A stretch of 64,000 nucleotides of DNA. It comes from Sphingomonas sp. So64.6b (GTDB taxonomy: Bacteria; Pseudomonadota; Alphaproteobacteria; Sphingomonadales; Sphingomonadaceae). A model generated the notes under the pieces. The model was not told the DNA's origin. It saw only the letters and a program-made list of their open reading frames with translations, and ran no database searches. The DNA lies in assembly GCF_014171475.1 (NCBI RefSeq), contig NZ_CP048817.1:1984001-2048000 (forward strand), read 5' to 3'. Positions 1-9,023 of the stretch are shown here, one piece after another (within the stretch, counting starts at the first letter, position 1; the number at the start of each line of letters is the position of its first letter). A program made the translations under genes and the position numbers.

Positions 1-69
1 GGCGCAGGCGCGCTGATCGCGGCGGGGATCCTGATCGTGCTGAGCCGCGGACCCGCCGCGCAAAACTGA
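1..69 (+). CDS. C-terminus of a membrane protein (partial), possibly EamA/DMT-type transporter
   Basis: Reading frame 1 is open from the window edge to a TGA at 67-69 and encodes 22 residues: a hydrophobic helix rich in Gly, Ala, Ile and Leu followed by a short polar tail. A final transmembrane helix ending just before the stop is typical of EamA/DMT permeases, but 22 residues cannot establish a family. It converges on the SDR operon that ends at 110. Confidence 0.4.
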   Translation, partial: GAGALIAAGILIVLSRGPAAQN

Positions 70-109
70 CGCCGGGAGCTACGGCGCCACGGATCGGCGC
101 GTCACTCCC

Positions 110-1015
110 TCAATGCTCCTCGGACCTCCCTGCCATACGTGCCGCCTTGTATCCCGCACGCCGTCCTGCCTCGAAACCGATCCGCTGCTGATAACCCGGG
201 TCTTCCGGATCGGCGCGGAATTCGGCGATCACTTCATCGAACAACTCACGCAGCTCATCTTTGAATTCGGGGTGCGAGAAAATGTAGAAGCGGTTTTCCC
301 TGACCGCATCAAGCGTGCGCTGCGCGATCACGTCGGGCTCCATGCCGAATTGATGGACTTGCTCCAGCCGGCCGACCATCTCGGTGTTGACCGGCCGGGC
401 GCCGGCGAGAAGCGCATCGGGGCGTACTTCGTCGCTGGCATAGATATGGCTTTTGACCAGGCCCGGGCACAGCACCGACACGCCGATGCCGAACGGCGCG
501 AGGCTGTAGCGCAGTGATTCACTCATCCCACGCACCGCGAATTTGGTGGTGTTGTAGATGCCCGGCTGCGGCCCGCACAAAAAGCTCGCCATCGAGGCGG
601 TGTTGACGATGTGCCCCCCAAGCCCTCGCGCTTTCATTCGCGGTGCAAAGGTCATCACCCCGTTGATCACGCCGTGCAGATTGACCCCCATCACCCAGTC
701 CCAGTCGTCGAAGCTCGATTCGTCGATCGTCTGGAACAGGTTGATGCCGGCATTGTTGAACACCAGGCTCACCGGACCGAGCTCCGCCTCGACCCGGTCG
801 GCCGCCTCGGCAAAGCCCTGGCGCGAGGCGACGTCGAGCGGCACACCGATGACATGCCGATTATCGAGCGTCTTCAGTGCCGCATCGATCGCATCCTCGC
901 GGATGTCGGCGATCGCGACCTTGCACCCTTCGGCAAGCAATGCGCGGGCGAGCCCCAGGCCGATGCCATTGGCGCCCCCGGTGACAAAGGCCGTCCGGCC
1001 GGCGAAATCCTTCAT
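110..1015 (-). CDS. LigD-type short-chain dehydrogenase (aryl C-alpha alcohol oxidation)
   Basis: A 301-residue classical SDR. The Rossmann motif TGGANGIG lies at residues 12-19, NNAG at 87-90, the catalytic Ser near 141, and Tyr154 with Lys158 in a YxxxK motif. The long C-terminal region after the catalytic Lys, ending in aromatic-rich segments, matches the LigD/LigL/LigN/LigO family, which oxidises the C-alpha hydroxyl of guaiacylglycerol-beta-aryl ethers with NAD+. Its ATG overlaps the stop of the upstream SDR by 4 bp, so the two are translationally coupled. The family is clear; the substrate and stereopreference are inferred from the surrounding lignin genes. Confidence 0.85.
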   Translation of the reverse strand: MKDFAGRTAFVTGGANGIGLGLARALLAEGCKVAIADIREDAIDAALKTLDNRHVIGVPLDVASRQGFAEAADRVEAELGPVSLVFNNAGINLFQTIDESSFDDWDWVMGVNLHGVINGVMTFAPRMKARGLGGHIVNTASMASFLCGPQPGIYNTTKFAVRGMSESLRYSLAPFGIGVSVLCPGLVKSHIYASDEVRPDALLAGARPVNTEMVGRLEQVHQFGMEPDVIAQRTLDAVRENRFYIFSHPEFKDELRELFDEVIAEFRADPEDPGYQQRIGFEAGRRAGYKAARMAGRSEEH

Positions 1016-1932
1016 GCGTCCACCTTCATGCCGGCGTTGAGAGTCTCCTGCCGCGCGATCTCCGCGGCATGGATCGGGTTGCGGAACAGCACCGCATAAA
1101 GCGACTTATACTCGGCATTCTCGGCCAGGTCGGGCACCGCCGCGACCATCGCATCGGCCCGGTCCTTCACCCCCTCGTAGAATTCGCGGTGAGTGAGGAT
1201 GTACAGTTCATCGGCCAGAATGCCGCGCAGCACGCGCTCGCCCACCTCTTCCTTGCTTTGGTAGAGATGCATGTTGGCGTCGGTCGCGCGGCGCTTGTCG
1301 GCCTCGGCATAGCCGGTGTCGGAAAGCGTGGCCGGGCGGGTTTCGCCAGCCTTGGCAATGTTGGTCGCGACCGCTCCGGGGCAGAATACCGAACAGATGA
1401 TGCCGCGCGGTTCGAGTTCGAGCCGCATCGCCTCCATCATGTTGACCACTGCGCCCTTACCCGTCGCATAGATGGTCGCGCCGGGGTGCGGCATGATCCC
1501 GGACATCGACGAGGTGTTGACGATGTGCCCGCCCTCGCCATGCTTCAGCATGCGCGGCAGCATGGTGACGACGCCATTGATCGTGCCGCCGAGATTGACA
1601 CCCATCACCCAGTCCCAATCGGCATAGCTGGCGAGTTCGGTCGGGCCGACCACCGCGACGCCGGCATTGTTGCACAGAATATGGATGTTCCCGAACCGCG
1701 CTTCGACCGCATCGGCGGTGGCGGCATAAGCGGCGCGATCGGTGATATCGAGTCGCAACGCCATGACCCGATCTCCGCCGTCCAGCTCGGCCGATGCGGT
1801 AGCGAGATGGTCGTCGCGGATATCCGCGATGACGACGTTCATGCCCGCGCCGAGCAGCGCCTTGGCGATGCCAAGCCCGATGCCGCTCGCCCCGCCCGTG
1901 ACGAACGCGGTCTTGCCTTGCAGATTCTGCAC
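1012..1932 (-). CDS. LigD-type short-chain dehydrogenase, second paralogue
   Basis: A 306-residue classical SDR and first gene of a two-gene operon with the SDR ending at 110. TGGASGIG lies at 12-19, NNAG at 88-91, the catalytic Ser at 141-142, Tyr155 and Lys159. It shares the DWDWVMGVNL segment and long C-terminus with the other three SDRs of this window. In Sphingobium SYK-6 several such enzymes divide the stereoisomers of beta-aryl ether dimers, so a set of four suggests the same division here (inference). The promoter is shared with a divergent MFS gene and contains copy 1 of the 21-bp operator at 2000-2020. Confidence 0.85.
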   Translation of the reverse strand: MQNLQGKTAFVTGGASGIGLGIAKALLGAGMNVVIADIRDDHLATASAELDGGDRVMALRLDITDRAAYAATADAVEARFGNIHILCNNAGVAVVGPTELASYADWDWVMGVNLGGTINGVVTMLPRMLKHGEGGHIVNTSSMSGIMPHPGATIYATGKGAVVNMMEAMRLELEPRGIICSVFCPGAVATNIAKAGETRPATLSDTGYAEADKRRATDANMHLYQSKEEVGERVLRGILADELYILTHREFYEGVKDRADAMVAAVPDLAENAEYKSLYAVLFRNPIHAAEIARQETLNAGMKVDA

Positions 1933-1999
1933 TCAGTCTCTCCTGTGTCGCCCCACATCTCGCAAATGTGCGATCGCCGGCTTTTTGTGTATCGCCAAG

Positions 2000-2020
2000 A
2001 TTGTATCCAACGCGTACAGT
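2000..2020. promoter_or_regulatory. 21-bp inverted-repeat operator, copy 1
   Basis: Half-sites ATTGTATCC and GCGTACAGT are separated by 3 bp, in the divergent promoter between the SDR operon (minus) and the MFS gene at 2096 (plus). It fits the consensus ATTGTATGC-N3-GCATACAAT shared by eight promoters in this window. Confidence 0.75.
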
Positions 2021-2095
2021 TTCGACAAGGCGTCCATAACGTCAAATCTGTCGAGGGTCGGTGAGCGATCCCGCCCCGAAGGAGAGGAATTCAGG

Positions 2096-3532
2096 ATGGC
2101 ACTAGGCTCGATCCCGGCTACGCCGATATCCATATTACCCGATGAAGTGCCGCCCGAATCGGCGGGGCAGCAGGCCGTGACGCCGCGCGTCTGGCCGTCG
2201 TCGCGCAGCGCTTATTTCGCGCTGTTCGTGATCATCCTGGCGACCTTCATCAACTTTTTCGACGCGACCGTGTTCGGTATGCTGGCACAGCGCATCAAGG
2301 TGGATTTCGGGCTGACCGACGAGCAACTCGGTTTCCTGGGCGGCCCGGCCAATATCATCTTCTATGTCTTTGTCGGCATTCCGCTGGCGCGCCTTGCGGA
2401 CATCTATCCGCGCAAGCTGGTGCTGGCGGGCGGCATCGCGGTGATCGGCGGGATCACCGCGCTCGGCGGCCTCGCTCAGACTTTCTGGCAATTCGTTGGC
2501 ACGCGCATGTTCGTCGGTGCCGGCGGCTCGGCGCATGCGCCCGCTTCCTATTCGATGCTCGCGGATGCCTTTCCGCCCAAGCGGATTCCGCGGGCGTTCG
2601 CGCTGCTCCAGCTCGGCTTTATCGGCGGCACCACGCTCGGCGTGTTCCTCGGCGGCCAGTTGATCGGGATCGTCTCGTCATGGCCCAATACGCAATGGAT
2701 GGGGCTGACCATTCACAATTGGCAATGGCTGCTGATCTGGGTCGGACTGCCCGGATTCGTCATCTCTTTGCTCTTCCTGCTGGTGAAGGAACCGCCGCGC
2801 GCGCTGCCGCCGGTACAGGCGCGCGCGGTGCCGGAGGATAGCGGGCTCGGCCGGCGGATATTGACCTTTACCGGCCTCGATGCGGCCAAAGCGATCCATG
2901 CGCGCGGGCGTGTCTATTACCCGCTGTTCCTTGGCCTTGCGCTGAGCGCGATCGAGGTGTTCGGGCTGCAATTCTGGCGCACGCCGTTCATGATCCGCAC
3001 CTATGGATGGGACGAGGCGCGGATCGGCACGGTGATGGCGCCGATGCTGCTGGTCGGGTCGCTGCTCGGCGTGTTCCTCGGTGGCTTCTTCGTCGAATGG
3101 ATGGCCAAGCGCTACAAGGACGCCAATGTCCGCTCGGCGGCGATCCTGTTCGGGCTGGTGACGATCTGTTCGATCGTCTCCCCGATGATGCCGACGGGCG
3201 AATCGTCGCTGTTTGTGATGTCGCTCGGCGCGATGTTCGGGCTGGCCGGCGCCGTCCCGCAAAACGCCGCGATCCAACGTATCGCACCGAACGAAATGCG
3301 CGGCCAGGTCACAGCGATCTATTTGTTCATGTTCACTTTTTTTGGCGCGATGGGCAGTTTCGTCGTCGGCTCGGTCGCGCAACGCGTGATCGGCGTGGAG
3401 GCCGATTTGTGGAAGGCGCTGGTGCTAACCGCATCGATCCTGCTGCCGTTGGCGACGCTCTGCATGTTCCTCGCCATTCGTCCGTACCGTGAAGAGGTGG
3501 AGCGTCTCGAAGCCGAGACGGCAGCACATTGA
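2096..3532 (+). CDS. MFS transporter (spinster-like)
   Basis: A 478-residue major facilitator protein with about 12 hydrophobic segments and the A-motif-like loop GIPLARLADIYPRK between TM2 and TM3. The ATG at 2096 is chosen because AAGGAGAGG lies 8 bp upstream; the frame is open much further upstream but that part overlaps the divergent SDR. Location: inner membrane. The SDR operon shares its promoter region and operator, so an aromatic or aryl-dimer substrate is likely, though the sequence does not reveal the solute. It resembles the MFS at 6932 in its fold class but is a distinct paralogue. Confidence 0.8.
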   Translation: MALGSIPATPISILPDEVPPESAGQQAVTPRVWPSSRSAYFALFVIILATFINFFDATVFGMLAQRIKVDFGLTDEQLGFLGGPANIIFYVFVGIPLARLADIYPRKLVLAGGIAVIGGITALGGLAQTFWQFVGTRMFVGAGGSAHAPASYSMLADAFPPKRIPRAFALLQLGFIGGTTLGVFLGGQLIGIVSSWPNTQWMGLTIHNWQWLLIWVGLPGFVISLLFLLVKEPPRALPPVQARAVPEDSGLGRRILTFTGLDAAKAIHARGRVYYPLFLGLALSAIEVFGLQFWRTPFMIRTYGWDEARIGTVMAPMLLVGSLLGVFLGGFFVEWMAKRYKDANVRSAAILFGLVTICSIVSPMMPTGESSLFVMSLGAMFGLAGAVPQNAAIQRIAPNEMRGQVTAIYLFMFTFFGAMGSFVVGSVAQRVIGVEADLWKALVLTASILLPLATLCMFLAIRPYREEVERLEAETAAH

Positions 3533-3554
3533 CACGCGCCATCGCGTGGCGCAG

Positions 3555-3575
3555 ATTGTAAGCAAGGCATACAAA
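3555..3575. promoter_or_regulatory. 21-bp inverted-repeat operator, copy 2
   Basis: Half-sites ATTGTAAGC and GCATACAAA with a 3-bp spacer, just upstream of the ribosome-binding site of the NTF2-fold gene at 3592. Binding here would directly block transcription or initiation of the operon 3592-8536. Confidence 0.8.
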
Positions 3576-3591
3576 TATAAGGAGGATGAGG

Positions 3592-4359
3592 ATGTCGGAT
3601 AATGATCGTATTGCCACGCTCGAAAAGCAGGTTTCGGCGCTGACGCAACGTCTCACGGTCCGCGAGGACGAACTGGACGTGCGCAAGCTCCAGCATCTCT
3701 ACGGTTATCTGATCGATAAATGTCTCTACAACGAGACGGTCGACCTGTTCACCGATGACGGCGAAGTGCATTTCTTCGGCGGTATCTGGAAGGGCAAGGA
3801 AGGCATTCGCCGGCTTTATGTCGAGCGGTTCCAGAAGCGCTTCACCTATGGCACTAACGGACCGATCGACGGTTTCCTGCTCGATCATCCGCAATTGCAG
3901 GACATCATCAATATCCAGCCCGACGGCGTCACCGCTTTGGGTCGCGCGCGATCGATGATGCAGGCCGGGCGGCACAAGGATCATGTCGGCAGCGAGCCGC
4001 ACCTCCAGTCGCGCCAATGGTGGGAAGGCGGAATCTACGAGAACACCTATGAAAAGGTCGACGGTGTCTGGCGGATCAAGATCCTCAACTACATGCCGCA
4101 ATGGCATGCCGATTTCGAGACTGGCTGGGCCAACACGCCGCCCGAATATGTCCCCTTTCCCAAGGTGACCTATCCGACCGATCCGACCGGGCCCGATGCA
4201 CTGATCGAGGGGCATTGGCTGTGGCCGACTCATAAGCTGGTGCCGTTCCATATGAAGCACCCGGTCACCGGTCAGGAGATCGTTGCCGAGCGCTGGCAGG
4301 GCGATACCGACCGCGAGTCGGCGCGCAACGCGGCCAAGCTCGCCGAAGCCGGCGCGTAA
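3592..4359 (+). CDS. NTF2-like (SnoaL) lyase, candidate gamma-formaldehyde lyase (LsdE/LdpA/PhcF-G type)
   Basis: A 255-residue protein: a short N-terminal coiled segment (residues 1-25) followed by a SnoaL/NTF2-like alpha+beta barrel. ATG 3592 is preferred over 3586 because AAGGAGG at 3579-3585 sits 6 bp before it. Sphingomonad NTF2-fold enzymes of about this size (LdpA/LsdE on 1,2-diguaiacylpropane-1,3-diol; PhcF/PhcG on phenylcoumaran acids) remove a C1 unit and generate a stilbene. The lignostilbene dioxygenase at 9020 carries the same operator, which supports that role. The family assignment is firm; the specific reaction is inferred. It leads the operon with the ALDH, ligW and an MFS gene. 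Confidence 0.7.
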   Translation: MSDNDRIATLEKQVSALTQRLTVREDELDVRKLQHLYGYLIDKCLYNETVDLFTDDGEVHFFGGIWKGKEGIRRLYVERFQKRFTYGTNGPIDGFLLDHPQLQDIINIQPDGVTALGRARSMMQAGRHKDHVGSEPHLQSRQWWEGGIYENTYEKVDGVWRIKILNYMPQWHADFETGWANTPPEYVPFPKVTYPTDPTGPDALIEGHWLWPTHKLVPFHMKHPVTGQEIVAERWQGDTDRESARNAAKLAEAGA

Positions 4360-4366
4360 CCTACGC

Positions 4367-4420
4367 TCGTACCGGGCCTGTCCCCGCCCTTTGCCGGGCG
4401 CCGGGACAGGCTCGGTACGA
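4367..4420. repeat. Intergenic inverted repeat (hairpin)
   Basis: TCGTACCGGGCCTGTCC at the left is mirrored by GGACAGGCTCGGTACGA at the right, around a GC-rich loop. It separates the NTF2-fold gene from the ALDH gene. It could attenuate or process the operon mRNA, or be a palindromic repeat; there is no clear T-run after it. Confidence 0.65.
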
Positions 4421-4447
4421 ACCACCTTCATCAACCGAAAGGCACCG

Positions 4448-5875
4448 ATGACCTATCCCGGCCTTGCGATGATCATCGACGGCGAGCGCGTTTCGGGCGG
4501 CGGACGCCGGACGCACCGCGTCGTCAATCCAGCGACCGGCGAAACGCTCGCCGAACTGCCGCTCGCCGACGCGGCAGACCTCGATCGCGCGCTGGAGACC
4601 GCGCAGCGCGGTTTCCGCCGCTGGCGCGATTCGACACCGCATGAACGCGCCGCTGTCCTTCAGGGTGCAGCGCGGCTGATGCTTGAGCGTCAGGAAGAGC
4701 TCGCGCGCATTGCGACGATGGAGCAAGGCAAGCCAATCGCCGAAGCGCGGATCGAAGTGTTGATGAATGTCGGCCTGTTCAATTTTTATGCGGGCGAGGT
4801 GTTTCGGCGTTACGGTCGCTCGCTGGTCCGCCCGGTCGGGCTGCGGTCGACGGTCACGAAGGAACCGGTCGGCCCGGTCGCCGCGTTCGCACCGTGGAAT
4901 TTCCCACTTGGCAATCCCGGACGCAAGCTTGGCGCACCGATCGCCGCGGGCTGTTCGGTGATCCTGAAGGCGGCCGAAGAATCCCCGGCGAGCGCGCTCG
5001 GCGTGCTGCAATGCCTGCTCGACGCCGGGCTGCCGAAGGAGGTCGCACAGGCGGTGTTCGGTGTACCCGACGAAGTGTCGCGCCACCTGCTCGGCTCACC
5101 GATCATCCGCAAGCTTAGCTTCACCGGATCGACCGTGATCGGCAAACACCTCGCCAAACTCGCGGCGGAGGATTGCAAGCGCACGACGATGGAACTCGGT
5201 GGACATGGCCCAGTGCTGGTGTTCAACGATGTCGATGTCGATCAGGTGCTCGATACGATGGTGCCGGGCAAATATCGCAACGCCGGCCAGGTCTGCGTCT
5301 CCCCGACCCGCTTCATCGTTCAGGAGGATATATTCGAGCGCTTCCGCGACGGCTTCACGGAACGGGCGGGCAGGATCGTCGTGGGTGACGGGCTCGATGG
5401 CGCGACGCAAATGGGTCCGATGGCCAATCCGCGCCGCCCCGATGCGATGGAACGGCTGATCGGCGACGCTGCGGCGCGGGGCGCCACGCTCCACACCGGC
5501 GGCGCCCGCATCGGCAATCGCGGATTCTTCTACAAGCCCAGCGTGCTTTCCGAGATACCGTTCGACGCCGAGATCATGAATGAGGAGCCGTTCGGGCCGG
5601 TCGCGCTGATCAACCCGTTTGCGGGTGAAGAGGCGATGATCGCCGAGGCGAACCGCCTGCCTTACGGGCTCGCCGCTTATGCCTGGACCCAGGATGCGAA
5701 GCGCCAACGGCGGATCGCGCGCGAGATCGAGAGCGGCATGATCGGCATCAACACCACGATGATCGGCGGCGCGGATTCGCCGTTCGGCGGGGTGAAATGG
5801 TCTGGCCATGGATCAGAGGATGGGCCCGAAGGCGTCGAGGCGTGCCTCGTCACCAAGGCAGTGCATGAAGGGTGA
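4448..5875 (+). CDS. Aldehyde dehydrogenase (NAD(P)+), succinate-semialdehyde/aryl-aldehyde type
   Basis: A 475-residue ALDH. Catalytic residues are visible: Asn151 in PWNFP, Glu249 in MELGG and nucleophile Cys283 in AGQVC. It lies between the NTF2-fold gene and ligW, 4 bp before the ligW start. In the phenylcoumaran route a 5-formyl aromatic must be oxidised to the 5-carboxy form before LigW acts; the adjacent ligW makes this ALDH a candidate for oxidising 5-formylferulate or 5-formylvanillate-type aldehydes. Vanillin is an alternative substrate. The start at 4448 matches the expected N-terminus. Confidence 0.85.
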   Translation: MTYPGLAMIIDGERVSGGGRRTHRVVNPATGETLAELPLADAADLDRALETAQRGFRRWRDSTPHERAAVLQGAARLMLERQEELARIATMEQGKPIAEARIEVLMNVGLFNFYAGEVFRRYGRSLVRPVGLRSTVTKEPVGPVAAFAPWNFPLGNPGRKLGAPIAAGCSVILKAAEESPASALGVLQCLLDAGLPKEVAQAVFGVPDEVSRHLLGSPIIRKLSFTGSTVIGKHLAKLAAEDCKRTTMELGGHGPVLVFNDVDVDQVLDTMVPGKYRNAGQVCVSPTRFIVQEDIFERFRDGFTERAGRIVVGDGLDGATQMGPMANPRRPDAMERLIGDAAARGATLHTGGARIGNRGFFYKPSVLSEIPFDAEIMNEEPFGPVALINPFAGEEAMIAEANRLPYGLAAYAWTQDAKRQRRIAREIESGMIGINTTMIGGADSPFGGVKWSGHGSEDGPEGVEACLVTKAVHEG

Positions 5876-5879
5876 AATG

Positions 5880-6935
5880 ATGAGCCATGACCTGAAGACC
5901 GGCGGTGACCGCGGCTATAAGCGGATCGCGACCGAGGAAGCCTTCGCCACCCGCGAACAGATCGACGCCTATTTGCGCATGTTGCGCGACGGTACCGCCG
6001 ACAAGGGGATGGTATCGCTTTGGGGGTTCTACGGCACCAGCCCGTCGGAACGCGCGACGCAGATTCTCGATCGGCTGCTCGATCTTGGCGAACAGCGCAT
6101 CCGCCACATGGACGAGACCGGCATCGATATCGCCGTGCTTGCCCTCACCGCGCCCGGCGTCCAGCCGCTGCTTGACGTGACGGAGGCGAAGGGCATTGCG
6201 CAGCGTTCCAACGATCATCTCGCCGACCATGTCGCGCGCTACCCCGATCGCTATGTCGGAATGGCGGCGGTTGCACCGCAGGACCCCGAATGGTCAGCGA
6301 GCGAGATCCGCCGTTGCGCGCGCGACCTGGGTTTCAAGGGCGTGCAGATCGCCAGCCATACTCAGGGCGAGTATCTCGACGATCCCAAATTCGATCCGAT
6401 CTTCCGCGCGCTCGCCGATACCGGCCAGCCGCTCTACATCCATCCTTCGACGCCGCCCGACAGCATGATCACGCCGATGCTGGAGGCGGGACTGGACGGC
6501 GCGATCTTCGGCTTCGGGGTCGAGACGGGCATGCATTTGCTGCGGCTCATCACCAAAGGCATTTTCGACCGTTATCCCGATCTCACCATCTGCGTCGGGC
6601 ATATGGGCGAAGCGCTGCCCTTCTGGCTCTACCGCATCGATTTCATGCATCAGGCCGGGGTCCGCGCGGGGCGCCATGACTTTCTGAAACCGCTCAACAA
6701 GACGATCCGCGATTATCTGCGCGAAAATGTGATGATCACGACGAGCGGCATGGCGTGGGAGCCGGCGATCAAATTCACCATGGAGGTGCTCGGCGACGAC
6801 CGGGTGATGTATGCGATGGATTATCCGTACCAGTTCCTGGCCGAGGAAGTTCGAACCCATGACAATCTGTCGATCACCGATGCCGCCAAGCGTAAATTGA
6901 TGCAGACCAACGCCGAGCGAGTGTTCAAACTGTGA
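5880..6935 (+). CDS. ligW: 5-Carboxyvanillate decarboxylase LigW
   Basis: A 351-residue amidohydrolase-superfamily decarboxylase that converts 5-carboxyvanillate to vanillate with a divalent metal (Mn2+ in characterised LigW). The sequence strongly resembles LigW from Sphingobium and Novosphingobium; residues Glu19 (IATEEAF), His188 (YIHPS), His241 (VGHMGE) and Asp314 (AMDYPY) fall at the positions I recall for the metal/active-site residues of the Novosphingobium enzyme. ATG 5880 is preferred over 5877 for better spacing from AAGGG at 5868-5872. The next gene, an MFS, starts at a GTG overlapping the ligW stop. The vanillate product would feed LigM at 28678. Confidence 0.93.
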   Translation: MSHDLKTGGDRGYKRIATEEAFATREQIDAYLRMLRDGTADKGMVSLWGFYGTSPSERATQILDRLLDLGEQRIRHMDETGIDIAVLALTAPGVQPLLDVTEAKGIAQRSNDHLADHVARYPDRYVGMAAVAPQDPEWSASEIRRCARDLGFKGVQIASHTQGEYLDDPKFDPIFRALADTGQPLYIHPSTPPDSMITPMLEAGLDGAIFGFGVETGMHLLRLITKGIFDRYPDLTICVGHMGEALPFWLYRIDFMHQAGVRAGRHDFLKPLNKTIRDYLRENVMITTSGMAWEPAIKFTMEVLGDDRVMYAMDYPYQFLAEEVRTHDNLSITDAAKRKLMQTNAERVFKL

Positions 6936-8536
6936 GCGAGCGGGCGCCGATCCGCCCCGCTGCATGGTACGCGCTCGCGCTGGTCGCGGCGACGCAGATG
7001 ATCAGCTTGCTGGATCGGAACATCCTCGCGATCCTGGCGCCGAGCATCAAGGCCGACCTCAAGATCGGCGACGCGGAGATGGGGCTGCTCTACGGCACGG
7101 TCTTCGCGCTGTTCTACGCGCTTTTCTCATTGCCGCTGGGGCGTCTGGCCGATGGTTGGATCCGCACGCGGCTGCTCGCGATCACGATCTTCTTCTGGTC
7201 GATCGCGACCGGGCTCGCCGGATTCGCCGGTGGTTTTCTGCTGCTCGCCATTTCGCGCCTGGGCGTCGGCATCGGCGAAGCAGCGGCACAGCCAGCGGGT
7301 ACCAGCCTGCTCTACGATTATTTTCCGAAACACCGCCGCGGTCTGGTGATGGCGGTAATTGCCGCCGCGATTGCGCTCGGGCTCGGCGGTTCGCTGGTCC
7401 TTGGCGGGTTCGCCGCCGAATGGTGGGACCGCCGCTATGCCGGCGGTGGCGCGCCGCTCGGATTTTCCGGCTGGCAGTTCGCCTTTATCGTCGCGTCGCT
7501 TCCCGGCTTCCTGATCGCCATATTGATGTGGCGGCTGCGCGAACCCGAACGCGGCGCGATCGAGGGCATCGTCACACCGCGCGATCCGCACCCGTTCCAT
7601 GCCAGCTTCGGCGTGCTCGGCTCGGTGACGCCGGGCGTGCATTGGGTGGCGCTCGCGCGGCGCGGCGCTTCAGCACGCGATTGGGCAGTGAACTCAGCCA
7701 TCCTCGTGGCGATTGTCGCGGGAGCCTTTGTCGCGATCCATTGGGCGGAAGCCTTTTCGCCGCGACCGCCGCTCATACTCGGTGGCGTGGCAGTCAGCCC
7801 GCACGCGCTGCAATGGGGCGTGATCGGCTTCGGATTGTTCGTCGTCGTCAATCTGCTCCAGTCGCTCCGCCGCAGCGATCCCCCGGCCTTTGCGGTACTC
7901 GCGACCTCGCCCTCGCTAGTACTGTGCATCCTGATCGGCGCGCTCCAGTCGCTGATCAACTATGGCGTAATGGGCTTCACGCCGTCCTTCCTGATGCGCA
8001 GCTACGGCCTGTCGCCGGGCATCATTGGACTGCAATTCGGACTGCTCGCGGCGGGGCTCGGTATCGTCGGGCCAATGATCTCGGGACCGCTCTCCGATTG
8101 GGTCAGCGGACGCTGGCCGGGGCCGGGTCGGGTCTGGGTGACGATCGTCTCGCTCGCTCTCTCGCCGCTGATCGCGATGTGGGTCTATCACGCGCCCACC
8201 GTCGGCGACTTCTATCTTCGCTTCACTTTCTACAGCCTGTTGCTGACGATGTGGATGCCGCCGCTCTATGCGACGATGTTCGATCTGGTGTTGCCACGAA
8301 TGCGCGGGCTGACGTCGAGCATGTACATCGTGGTATCGACGATCTTCGGGCTTGGTATCGGCCCTTATGCGGTCGGGATGATTAGCGACGCGACCGGCGA
8401 CCTGGGGCTGGCGATCCTCTCGATCAACTGGGTTGCACCGATCATCGTGATCCTGCTGCTGATCCTCGCCACGCGAGTGACCCGCGACGAAGCGGCGATC
8501 CTGCCTCGCGCCCGCGCCGCCGGTGAACCTGTGTGA
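6932..8536 (+). CDS. MFS transporter (spinster-like), co-transcribed with ligW
   Basis: A 534-residue major facilitator protein with 12 or more hydrophobic segments and an LDRNILAIL segment in TM1 typical of spinster-like MFS. It begins with GTG overlapping the ligW TGA (GTGA), a strong sign of translational coupling. A long hydrophilic loop follows TM6, and an extra helix pair near residues 250-310 makes it longer than usual. Uptake of a carboxylated aromatic or dimer acid processed by the operon is the simplest reading (inference). It converges on the DUF3237 gene 4 bp away. Confidence 0.8.
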   Translation: MSERAPIRPAAWYALALVAATQMISLLDRNILAILAPSIKADLKIGDAEMGLLYGTVFALFYALFSLPLGRLADGWIRTRLLAITIFFWSIATGLAGFAGGFLLLAISRLGVGIGEAAAQPAGTSLLYDYFPKHRRGLVMAVIAAAIALGLGGSLVLGGFAAEWWDRRYAGGGAPLGFSGWQFAFIVASLPGFLIAILMWRLREPERGAIEGIVTPRDPHPFHASFGVLGSVTPGVHWVALARRGASARDWAVNSAILVAIVAGAFVAIHWAEAFSPRPPLILGGVAVSPHALQWGVIGFGLFVVVNLLQSLRRSDPPAFAVLATSPSLVLCILIGALQSLINYGVMGFTPSFLMRSYGLSPGIIGLQFGLLAAGLGIVGPMISGPLSDWVSGRWPGPGRVWVTIVSLALSPLIAMWVYHAPTVGDFYLRFTFYSLLLTMWMPPLYATMFDLVLPRMRGLTSSMYIVVSTIFGLGIGPYAVGMISDATGDLGLAILSINWVAPIIVILLLILATRVTRDEAAILPRARAAGEPV

Positions 8537-8540
8537 ACAA

Positions 8541-9023
8541 TCAGGTGACCCGCCAAACCCATAGCCTGATCCCCAGCGCGTAGCGGGCGCCGGCACAGAC
8601 GAAGACGCTACGATTGAGCCAGTCATATCGGCCAGCGGGCGCGATGAATTCGGGAATCGTGCGAAAATAATACTCCGCCGGATCGACATCCTCGCCGGCC
8701 GCCAGGCGCCGCATCACCTCGGCCGGGCCATGGCGCAAGCCGCGGTTCCTGATCTGGATCACGACGCCGTCGTCGGTCTCCAGCGCATAGGTCGCGTCGG
8801 CGACGGTAACGCCGTCGGGGCGCGTCACCTGCCAGTCCGCTCCGCCGCCCAGCAGGCGGCCGCGGATGAGCGGCCCCTCTACCGGGCCCGAAAAAATCGG
8901 GATGATCCGTCGCACGCCATCCGGCGTATCACCGATCGGGATCGCCTCTCCGAGTGCGCCGCCGGCTTCGTAGACAAATTCGAGGCCGGGCTGGATGGGG
9001 TTGATTGGACCTGGCGGGGTCAC
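8541..9023 (-). CDS. DUF3237 family protein paired with lignostilbene dioxygenase
   Basis: A 160-residue protein of the DUF3237 family: the conserved segments around [11 protein letters not shown] and the ending FRTIPEF are recognisable. GTG 9023 is chosen because it overlaps the TGA of the dioxygenase (GTGA), indicating translational coupling; an upstream extension would lie inside the dioxygenase gene in another frame. No enzymatic residues can be assigned. The tight coupling to a stilbene cleavage enzyme, and control by the same operator, suggest a role on lignostilbene substrates or products, but the function is unknown. Confidence 0.75.
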   Translation of the reverse strand: MTPPGPINPIQPGLEFVYEAGGALGEAIPIGDTPDGVRRIIPIFSGPVEGPLIRGRLLGGGADWQVTRPDGVTVADATYALETDDGVVIQIRNRGLRHGPAEVMRRLAAGEDVDPAEYYFRTIPEFIAPAGRYDWLNRSVFVCAGARYALGIRLWVWRVT

